Assembly (NCBI GenBank): GCA_030620915.1
Contig: JAUXIR010000053.1
Span: 1-8,167 of the forward strand
Origin: Geopsychrobacter sp.
GTDB taxonomy: Bacteria; Desulfobacterota; Desulfuromonadia; Desulfuromonadales; Geopsychrobacteraceae
Reading direction: 5' to 3'
DNA length: 8,167 nucleotides
The notes under the pieces are model-generated. The model saw nothing but the letters and a program-made list of their open reading frames with translations. It made no database searches and was not told where the DNA came from. The number at the start of each line of letters is the position of its first letter. Position 1 is the stretch's first letter. Made by a program: the position numbers and the translations under genes. This document shows positions 1 through 5,173 of this stretch, piece after piece.

Positions 1-18
1 ATCCATAGAGAGACAACC

Positions 19-864
19 ATGAAATTTACCGGAACCGATTCCTACGTAGCGACCGCTGACCTGAACCTGGCGGTGAACGCCGCCATCACCCTGGGCCGCC
101 CCCTGCTGATCAAGGGCGAGCCGGGCACCGGCAAGACCATGCTGGCCGAAGAGGTGGCGAAAAGCCTCGGCATGCCGCTCTATCAGTGGCATGTCAAGTC
201 GACCACCAAGGCCAATCAGGGCCTCTATGAATATGATTCCGTCTCCCGCCTGCGTGATTCGCAGCTCGGCGATGAGCGGGTGCATGATATCGGTAACTAC
301 ATCGTCAAGGGCAAGATGTGGGAGGCCTTCGAATCGGAGCAGCGGGCGGTGCTGCTGATCGATGAGATCGACAAGGCCGATATCGAGTTTCCCAACGATC
401 TATTGCAGGAACTCGACCGGATGGAGTTTTACGTCTACGAAACCCGCCAACTGATCAAGGCTCGCCACCGGCCGGTGATCATCATCACCAGTAACAATGA
501 GAAGGAGCTGCCCGATGCCTTTTTGCGCCGCTGCTTCTTCCACTATATCCGCTTCCCCGAAGCCGAAACCATGGAACAGATCGTCGAGGTTCACTATCCG
601 GGGATCAAGAAGGCGTTGCTCCAGAGCGCCCTGGAGACCTTCTTCGGCATGCGCGAGGTGCCGGGGTTGAAGAAGAAGCCCTCTACCTCCGAACTGCTCG
701 ACTGGCTCAAACTGCTGGTGGCTGAGGAGATCCCCGCTGAAGCCCTGCATAGCAAGCAGCCGGGTAAATCGATCCCGCCGCTGCATGGTGCGTTGCTCAA
801 GAATGAGCAGGACCTAGGGCTGTTCGAGCGCTTGGTCGGTGGTATGCACCGCCGCGGAAGATAA
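19..864 (+). CDS. MoxR-family AAA+ ATPase
   Basis: 281-residue cytoplasmic P-loop ATPase. Seen: Walker A GEPGTGKT at residues 33–40, Walker B VLLIDEIDKA at 111–120, a sensor-1 asparagine in IIITSNNEKE (about 154–163), and the arginine-rich AFLRRC at 167–172, which is the usual arginine-finger region. The AAA+ core fills residues 15–190; the C-terminal 90 residues are a helical lid. Known of the family: MoxR ATPases act with VWA-domain partners in maturation or metal insertion of protein complexes. The gene directly downstream encodes such a VWA protein, with a 9-nt gap, so the two are almost certainly co-transcribed and act together. The start ATG at 19 has a weak GAGAGA purine stretch upstream and leaves a full-length N terminus. 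Only 18 nt lie upstream in the window, so promoter and any earlier operon gene cannot be seen. The family is certain; the client protein is unknown. Confidence 0.93.
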   Translation: MKFTGTDSYVATADLNLAVNAAITLGRPLLIKGEPGTGKTMLAEEVAKSLGMPLYQWHVKSTTKANQGLYEYDSVSRLRDSQLGDERVHDIGNYIVKGKMWEAFESEQRAVLLIDEIDKADIEFPNDLLQELDRMEFYVYETRQLIKARHRPVIIITSNNEKELPDAFLRRCFFHYIRFPEAETMEQIVEVHYPGIKKALLQSALETFFGMREVPGLKKKPSTSELLDWLKLLVAEEIPAEALHSKQPGKSIPPLHGALLKNEQDLGLFERLVGGMHRRGR

Positions 865-873
865 GCGGCAGCC

Positions 874-2061
874 ATGCTGGTCGATTTTTTTCTTCAACTC
901 AAACAGGCCAAAATCCCGGTCAGCATCCGCGAGTATCTGAACCTGCTCGAGGCGCTGGACAGGCAGGTGGTCTGGGGCAGTGTCGAGGATTTCTATTATC
1001 TGGCGCGTCTCTGCCTGATCAAGGATGAGACCCATTTCGATAAGTTCGACCGGGTCTTTGCTCAGTATTTTAAGGGGATAACCAGTCTCGACGAGGAGCT
1101 CGAGACCCATATCCCTGAGGAGTGGTTGCGCAAGCTTTCCGAGTTGGTGCTCTCCGCAGAGGAGAAGGCCCAAATCGAGGCCCTCGGCGGCTTTGAAAAG
1201 CTGATGGAGACCTTGAAGCAGCGGCTGGCCGAACAGAAGGAACGCCATCAGGGCGGCAGCAAGTGGGTCGGTACCGGCGGGCGTTCCCCCTTCGGCGCCT
1301 ACGGCTACAACCCCGAAGGGATCCGCATCGGTCAGGAGGGGTCCCGCCATCGTTCGGCGGTAAAGGTTTGGGATAAGCGCGAGTTTAAAAACCTCGACGG
1401 TTCGGTAGAGCTAGGCACGCGCAACATCAAGGTAGCCCTGCGCCGCTTGCGCCATTTCGCCCGCGAAGGGGCCCCCGAGGTCCTCGATATGCCCGGCACC
1501 ATTCGCGCCACCGCCAGCAATGCCGGTTATCTCGACCTGAAGCTGGTGCCCAAACTGCACAACAAGATCAAGGTGCTGCTCTTCTTCGATGTCGGTGGCT
1601 CGATGGATGAACACATCAAGGTCTGTGAAGAACTCTTCTCCGCCGCCCGGACCGAATTCAAACATCTGGAATATTTCTATTTTCACAACTTTGTCTACGA
1701 AAGCGTCTGGCGTGACAACCAGCGCTACCGCGCCGAGCGGATCGAGCTCTGGGATCTGATCCACACCTATGGACCCGACTATAAGCTGATTTTTGTCGGC
1801 GACGCCGCCATGAGCCCCTATGAAATCTCCATGGTCGGCGGCAGTGTCGAACATATGAACGACGAGGCGGGCCATGTCTGGGGGCAGCGCCTGCTCGACA
1901 GCTACAAGGACGCGATCTGGCTCAACCCGACCCCCCGGGGCTGGTGGAACTTCACCCAATCGGTCGGCATGGTCCAGCAGATCATGCAGGGGCGGATGTT
2001 CCCTCTGACCCTCGAGGGCCTGGATGAGGGAATTCGGCTGCTGAGCAAGGCCTCGGCCTGA
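874..2061 (+). CDS. VWA domain-containing protein (CoxE-like), partner of the MoxR ATPase
   Basis: 395-residue protein resembling the CoxE-like/COG3825 VWA group. Seen: a helical N-terminal region (1–125), a Gly-rich linker with GGRSPFGAYGYNPEG (about 135–149), a basic segment (185–200), and a C-terminal VWA domain beginning at the hydrophobic strand KVLLFFDV. The metal-ion-dependent adhesion site (MIDAS) reads DVGGS at residues 239–243, so glycine stands where the canonical DxSxS motif has its first serine. The C-terminal part has a Trp-rich WLNPTPRGWWNF stretch (349–360). No signal peptide or membrane segment is visible, so it is probably cytoplasmic. Family knowledge: VWA partners link MoxR ATPases to client proteins through metal-dependent contacts. 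Start choice: the ATG at 874 lies 9 nt after the upstream stop and has a GGAAG at 856–860 that is rather far away, suggesting translational coupling. It ends 51 nt before the convergent thioesterase gene, and I see no hairpin-plus-T-tract terminator in that gap. Confidence 0.9.
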   Translation: MLVDFFLQLKQAKIPVSIREYLNLLEALDRQVVWGSVEDFYYLARLCLIKDETHFDKFDRVFAQYFKGITSLDEELETHIPEEWLRKLSELVLSAEEKAQIEALGGFEKLMETLKQRLAEQKERHQGGSKWVGTGGRSPFGAYGYNPEGIRIGQEGSRHRSAVKVWDKREFKNLDGSVELGTRNIKVALRRLRHFAREGAPEVLDMPGTIRATASNAGYLDLKLVPKLHNKIKVLLFFDVGGSMDEHIKVCEELFSAARTEFKHLEYFYFHNFVYESVWRDNQRYRAERIELWDLIHTYGPDYKLIFVGDAAMSPYEISMVGGSVEHMNDEAGHVWGQRLLDSYKDAIWLNPTPRGWWNFTQSVGMVQQIMQGRMFPLTLEGLDEGIRLLSKASA

Positions 2062-2112
2062 TTGAACTGCGGTACAGGTCACCAGTCTGCACGGTTTGCC
2101 TTGTGGGCTCGA

Positions 2113-2640
2113 TTATCCGCTCGGCCACAGCTTGTCTGTGCCGAATCTTTTCGCCAGCGCCTTCGACTGCTCGCGTTTTTCCAGGCGTTTCTTGGCCCGA
2201 TCCGCCGCCCCATCAAAAAACAATTTCTCCAGTTCGGTCTCTGGAATCACGCCTGGAACCATCTGTTTTTCGCCGTTCACATCCATTGCGACAAAGGTGA
2301 CAAAGGAGGTGGCGCAGACGGTGCGTTCGCCGCTCAGCATGTCCTCTGAGACCACCTTGACGAACACCTCGACCGCAGCACGATGGGTCCAGATCACGAA
2401 GGCTTCGAGACAAACCGACTGACCGGCCCGGATCGGATGGAGGAAATCGACCGAGTCGGTCGAGGCGGTGACGACCGAGGTGCGGGCATGGCGGGTCGCA
2501 GCGATGGCGGCGATGTCGTCGATGTAGGCCATCACCTTGCCGCCGAACATGGTACCGTAGTGGTTGGTATCCGGGGGGAGAACCATCAAGGCCTTGACGG
2601 CCCGCGATTCCTTGCAGTACTTGGCCGGTTTGTCAGACAT
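2113..2640 (-). CDS. Hotdog-fold acyl-CoA thioesterase (YciA/ACOT7-like)
   Basis: 175-residue cytoplasmic enzyme predicted to hydrolyse acyl-CoA to free acid and CoA. Seen: the family signature LPPDTNHYGTMFGGKVMAYID at about residues 21–41, with the conserved Asn26 and the Asp pair 41–42 that correspond to the catalytic Asn and Asp of YciA/ACOT-type enzymes. This is followed by VDFLHPIRAGQ (64–74) and the strand ATSFVTFVAMD (110–120) typical of the hotdog core. After residue 140 there is a highly charged, Lys/Arg-rich helical tail ending in LWPSG that goes beyond the minimal hotdog core. The ATG at 2640 is supported by GGAGAG at 2651–2646 on the minus strand, 5 nt before the start. It lies 88 nt downstream of the TIR-like gene on the same strand, so co-transcription is possible but the gap also leaves room for its own promoter. 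Substrate chain length cannot be read from the sequence. Confidence 0.92.
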   Translation of the reverse strand: MSDKPAKYCKESRAVKALMVLPPDTNHYGTMFGGKVMAYIDDIAAIAATRHARTSVVTASTDSVDFLHPIRAGQSVCLEAFVIWTHRAAVEVFVKVVSEDMLSGERTVCATSFVTFVAMDVNGEKQMVPGVIPETELEKLFFDGAADRAKKRLEKREQSKALAKRFGTDKLWPSG

Positions 2641-2673
2641 CTTGTCTCTCCAGTGCCCTGTCGATGCAAGGCC

Positions 2674-2701
2674 ATTATGGTGGAAGACCAGTTTAGCAGA
2701 A
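2674..2701 (-). promoter_or_regulatory. Weak candidate promoter for the thioesterase gene
   Basis: On the minus strand a CATAAT hexamer (2679–2674) matches TATAAT in five of six bases and sits 16 nt after a poor -35 (TTCTGC, 2701–2696). It lies in the 88-nt gap upstream of the thioesterase start, giving a predicted leader of roughly 25–30 nt that contains the GGAGAG ribosome site. The -35 is weak, so this is only a candidate. Confidence 0.25.
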
Positions 2702-2728
2702 GATCCCGGTTCGGGTCGCCTCGTTCAG

Positions 2729-3514
2729 TCAGCCGCAGAAGACGCCAAGAGCTTTAGGGAGCATCGCCTTGAGGGCCGTCTTGAGATCAGCAGCGCTCGT
2801 ATAGCGCAGGTGGCCGTTGTTGCTCAGCTCGCCGAGGGTGACATCGCTCTGTTGTTGGAGGATGATGACCGGTTTGCCGATGCCGTAGGCCAGGCCGAGG
2901 GCGAGCATGACGTTGGGTGCCTGATCGGAAAGGTTGAAGATCGCCAGCCGGCAGGAGTGCAGCTCCTGGCAGAGTTCGCAGAGAGCGGCATCGTCGAGTA
3001 GCGCTCGGTCCGCCCTGAAGAAGGAGAGCCCCTGGGTCTCGAGGGCCGGTTGGATCCCCTGCCAGAAGAGTTTCAGGTCGCCCTCGCCGGCGGGGATGGC
3101 AACGAAGATCCGCTTGTCCGCCGGCGGCGGTTCGACCGGCGTGCCGGCGGTGTCGCGGTGGAAAAAACTTTCGAGCGGATGTGACGCGGTCAGCTTCTCT
3201 TCGGCCGCCCTGTTCAGGGCTTCGATCTTGTCTTCCAGGCGGCCCACCTGATGACTGATGGTCTTGACGAATCTTTCGACGCTCGCCTTTTTGATCGATT
3301 TACCGGTGGGCGAATAATCGACGGGCCCAAGTTTAAAGATCGGAACGGTCAAGGTCTTGTCGGCATTGAGCCGTGCCGCCGCATGGTTGTAGCCTTCGTG
3401 CCAGCTGTTGAAGGCACGCAGGTAGACGTACTGATTGTTCTTCAGGTATTTTTGGACCCTGGCCAGAATGTAATTGAATTCATCTATCAGTTCAGCGAGT
3501 TGAGCGATATCCAT
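2729..3514 (-). CDS. Protein with C-terminal TIR-like / nucleoside-deoxyribosyltransferase-like domain, acidic residue replaced
   Basis: 261-residue, apparently soluble protein in two parts. Residues 1–125 are mostly helical, with a predicted coiled segment around 80–108, and belong to no family I recognise. After a Pro-rich linker (TPVEPPPADK, 125–134) comes an alpha/beta domain: strand RIFVAIPAG (135–143), helix FWQGIQPALETQG, then CRLAIFNLSD (188–197), PNVMLALGLAYGIGKPVIIL (200–219). This layout matches TIR-like and nucleoside 2-deoxyribosyltransferase-like nucleotide-binding domains, whose motif usually reads NPNVxyELGxAxxxGKPVI. Here Ala205 (codon GCC) stands where the conserved Glu is expected. 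In active relatives that Glu is the catalytic residue, so I infer either a binding-only protein or a relocated active site. Start: ATG at 3514 has AAGGGG at 3528–3523 with 8-nt spacing. The gene precedes the thioesterase on the same strand. The domain call is by motif memory only; function is unknown. Confidence 0.72.
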   Translation of the reverse strand: MDIAQLAELIDEFNYILARVQKYLKNNQYVYLRAFNSWHEGYNHAAARLNADKTLTVPIFKLGPVDYSPTGKSIKKASVERFVKTISHQVGRLEDKIEALNRAAEEKLTASHPLESFFHRDTAGTPVEPPPADKRIFVAIPAGEGDLKLFWQGIQPALETQGLSFFRADRALLDDAALCELCQELHSCRLAIFNLSDQAPNVMLALGLAYGIGKPVIILQQQSDVTLGELSNNGHLRYTSAADLKTALKAMLPKALGVFCG

Positions 3515-3522
3515 CAGTCATG

Positions 3523-3528
3523 CCCCTT
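3523..3528 (-). promoter_or_regulatory. Ribosome binding site fixing the start of the TIR-like gene
   Basis: AAGGGG on the minus strand lies 8 nt before the ATG at 3514. Another ATG 8 nt upstream (3522–3520) is out of frame and too close to this site, so the ATG at 3514 is the supported start. Confidence 0.6.
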
Positions 3529-3689
3529 GATGTTTGGTGCTTTTTCTCGGTCGTTCGGCGGAAAACCGGCCGCAGGACAGGAGGTGTGATAGAAATTAAC
3601 ACGCCGGGTTGTGTCATGTTAAGCCCCCCATAGGTTTCTGTAGGCAGAGGGAGGGCCCGGCTCCCGAGCTAGTCTGGGAAAATGCCGCC

Positions 3690-3717
3690 TTGGCGCAGGC
3701 GCAGATTTCTGTATAAT
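3690..3717 (+). promoter_or_regulatory. Sigma70-type promoter of the M48 protease gene, predicted leaderless
   Basis: A perfect TATAAT (3712–3717) lies 16 nt after TTGGCG (3690–3695), which matches TTGACA at four of six positions. With the usual 6–7 nt between the -10 box and the first transcribed base, transcription would begin at about 3723–3725, immediately before the ATG at 3726. No Shine–Dalgarno sequence fits between the -10 box and that ATG. This intergenic region (3515–3725, 211 nt) also has to carry the divergent promoter of the minus-strand TIR-like gene, for which I see no good match. It contains a GC-rich short inverted repeat (GGGAG…CTCCC near 3650–3666) without a T-tract. Confidence 0.6.
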
Positions 3718-3725
3718 CCTGATCC

Positions 3726-4958
3726 ATGACAACATTCATCATTCTGCTCTATCTGGCCGTCCTCGCCTTCGGCTGCGGACTTCATCTGCTGAACAACCGG
3801 TATCTCAAGCTGAAGGGGCACCAGATCCCTGCGGGGTTCGAGGGCGCGATCGATCCTGCGACCCTGGCGAAATCCTCCGACTATACCCTGGTCAAGGGAC
3901 AGGTCTCTCTGGTGCAGAGCCTCTACGATGGCTCCCTGACCCTGCTCTTCGTCTGCGGCGGTCTGATGGCCCGGTATGACGGCTGGCTGGCCGGCTATGA
4001 CCTGAATTTCATCCCTGCGGGACTCGCCTTCTTTCTGCTCCTGAGCCTGGCCAAGACCCTGCTCGATCTGCCCTTCGATCTCTACCGCCACTTCAGGGTC
4101 GAGAGCCGCTTCGGCTTCAATAACATGAGTTTCAAGCTCTGGTTCGCCGATCTGCTCAAATCCCTGCTGCTCTCCAGCCTCTTCTTCGCCATCCTCGCCT
4201 CGGCCGCCTTCTGGCTGATCCAGACCGCCCCACAAAGCTGGTGGCTCTGGGTCTGGGCGCTGCTGGTCGGCTTCGGCCTGCTGATGATGGTGCTCTCCCC
4301 CTACGTCATCGAACCGCTCTTCTTCAAGTTTTCCCCTCTCAAGGTCGAAGGATTGGAAGAGAAGATCCGCGAGATGCTGGCCAAGACGGGTCTGAAGGTA
4401 GAAAAGGTTCTGCAGGTGGATGCCTCCAGGCGCAGTGGCCACTCCAACGCCTATTTCACCGGCATCGGCAGGCAGAAGCGGGTGGTGCTCTTCGACACCC
4501 TGCTGCAACAGCTCTCGCAGGAGGAGATCCTGGCGGTCTTAGCCCACGAACTGGGGCACATGAAGAAGAAACATATTCTGAAGCGGATGGTCCTGATGGC
4601 CGGGATTGCACTCTTGTATTGCTGGCTGGCCCATCTCCTCATCGGCTGGCCGGGGCTGCCCCTGCTGGTCGGCATCGAAGAGGCCAGCTTTTATGCGCGA
4701 ATGGTGATTCTCTTTTTTCTCTCGGGGATGCTGACTTTCCCCCTCACACCTCTTTTCAGCAGCCTGTCGCGCCGGGATGAGTACCAGGCCGACCGCTTCG
4801 CCTGTGAGCTGCACGGCAATCCCGAAGATCTGGCGACGGCGCTGATCAGGATGAGCAAGGAGAACCTCGCCAATCTGCATCCCCATCCCAGTTATGCGCG
4901 CTTCTATTATTCGCATCCGCCGGTGGTCGACCGGGTGCGGAATCTGCGCTCGATGTAG
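3726..4958 (+). CDS. M48 family (Ste24/CaaX-type) membrane zinc metalloprotease
   Basis: 410-residue integral membrane peptidase, normal length for bacterial Ste24-like M48 proteins. Seen: the zinc-binding HELGH at residues 274–278, the third zinc ligand Glu352 in SRRDEYQADRFA (348–359), the conserved SNAYFTG (240–246), and a C-terminal SHPPVVDRV (396–404). Hydrophobic segments lie near 1–18, 95–115, 143–165, 172–192, 288–308 and 325–345, giving a polytopic protein with the active site at the membrane's cytoplasmic side, as known for Ste24. Bacteria lack CaaX prenylation, so the role is probably membrane protein quality control rather than prenyl-protein processing (inference). Start: an in-frame TGA at 3720–3722 rules out any longer N terminus, and the next in-frame ATG is at residue 81, so ATG 3726 is essentially forced even though it has no ribosome site. 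It is a single-gene unit with 173–215 nt before the next gene. Confidence 0.94.
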   Translation: MTTFIILLYLAVLAFGCGLHLLNNRYLKLKGHQIPAGFEGAIDPATLAKSSDYTLVKGQVSLVQSLYDGSLTLLFVCGGLMARYDGWLAGYDLNFIPAGLAFFLLLSLAKTLLDLPFDLYRHFRVESRFGFNNMSFKLWFADLLKSLLLSSLFFAILASAAFWLIQTAPQSWWLWVWALLVGFGLLMMVLSPYVIEPLFFKFSPLKVEGLEEKIREMLAKTGLKVEKVLQVDASRRSGHSNAYFTGIGRQKRVVLFDTLLQQLSQEEILAVLAHELGHMKKKHILKRMVLMAGIALLYCWLAHLLIGWPGLPLLVGIEEASFYARMVILFFLSGMLTFPLTPLFSSLSRRDEYQADRFACELHGNPEDLATALIRMSKENLANLHPHPSYARFYYSHPPVVDRVRNLRSM

Positions 4959-5040
4959 GGAGAGACGTCTTTGAGTGCGGCTCTCTGCTCAGTCGCAAAC
5001 ATGCTATTCCGGCCCGGTCTATTTTCCCGCCCCTGTTGAT

Positions 5041-5057
5041 CGCCAATGCGGATGGCG
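5041..5057 (+). promoter_or_regulatory. Inverted repeat CGCCA-N7-TGGCG, possible upstream activator site
   Basis: Perfect 5-bp arms CGCCA (5041–5045) and TGGCG (5053–5057) around a 7-nt centre, with another TGGCG copy at 5093–5097. It lies about 40 nt before the sigma54-like site and about 65–80 nt before the transcription start that site predicts, a distance compatible with an enhancer-binding site for an NtrC-class activator. Short arms make chance occurrence quite possible in GC-rich DNA. Confidence 0.25.
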
Positions 5058-5095
5058 CGCTTGAGGCCGGCCGGGAAGCGACATCGAATAAATGG

Positions 5096-5111
5096 CGGGA
5101 AAGTCTTTGCT
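5096..5111 (+). promoter_or_regulatory. Candidate sigma54 (-24/-12) promoter of the two-component operon
   Basis: The run CGGGAAAGTCTTTGCT has the invariant GG (5097–5098) and GC (5109–5110) exactly 10 nt apart, and TTGCT matches the -12 half of the consensus TGGCACGNNNNTTGCW. The -24 half is poor (GGGAA instead of GGCAC). Predicted transcription start is about 5122. Autoregulation through the sigma54 activator encoded in this operon would fit but is not shown. Confidence 0.3.
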
Positions 5112-5132
5112 GCTGATTATTAACTATCCATA

Positions 5133-5142
5133 TGGTATACCA
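5133..5142 (+). promoter_or_regulatory. TGGTATACCA palindrome overlapping an extended -10-like sequence
   Basis: A perfect 10-bp palindrome that has the TGGT–ACCA form seen in operators of GntR/FadR-type repressors. Within it, TGGTATACC resembles an extended -10 (TGnTATAnT), with only a weak -35 (CTGATT, 5113–5118). If used, transcription would start near 5148, which would place the kinase start at 5174 rather than 5132. No GntR-type regulator gene is present in the window. Confidence 0.3.
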
Positions 5143-5146
5143 CATA

Positions 5147-5164
5147 CTCCATTTTTCTCCATTT
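5147..5164 (+). repeat. Direct repeat CTCCATTT x2, 10-bp period
   Basis: CTCCATTT occurs at 5147–5154 and again at 5157–5164, offset by 10 bp, so both copies face the same side of the helix. They lie just before the preferred kinase start at 5174. This could be a protein-binding or mRNA-leader element, or chance in a T/C-rich stretch. Confidence 0.4.
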
Positions 5165-5173
5165 GTGGTTTTT

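Noticed and set aside
1411..2082. Open frame on the minus strand opposite the VWA gene, and a similar one at 814–1350
   Set aside because: They are fully antisense to a well-supported gene, have no recognisable motifs, and follow the codon shadow of the plus-strand frame.
2046..2112. Possible bidirectional terminator between the convergent VWA and thioesterase genes
   Set aside because: Only a tiny AGGCC/GGCCT inverted repeat is present, inside the VWA gene's last codons, with a 2-nt loop and no T-tract on either strand.
2704..2716. CCCGGTTCGGG hairpin between the two minus-strand genes
   Set aside because: The stem is only 4 bp and no T-run follows on either strand, so it is not a convincing terminator.
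2564..3001. Plus-strand open frame across the thioesterase/TIR-like junction
   Set aside because: It overlaps two better supported minus-strand genes and its product has no family signature.
2729..3514. Antiphage defence island centred on the TIR-like gene
   Set aside because: The neighbours are a thioesterase, a protease and a two-component pair; there is no effector partner, mobile element or obvious composition shift to support a defence locus.
3635..3713. TTTCTGTA repeated at 3635–3642 and 3706–3713
   Set aside because: An 8-mer occurring twice 71 nt apart with no shared flanks is within chance expectation; the second copy merely overlaps the -10 box.
3669..4508. Long open frame on the minus strand (279 codons) opposite the protease gene
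   Set aside because: The product is Gln/Glu/Gly-rich low-complexity sequence with no domain, typical of the antisense of a GC-rich membrane-protein gene; the plus strand has clear catalytic motifs.
4960..4992. GAGAG…CTCTC inverted repeat after the protease gene
   Set aside because: The arms are 5 bp with a long loop and no T-tract; too weak for a terminator.
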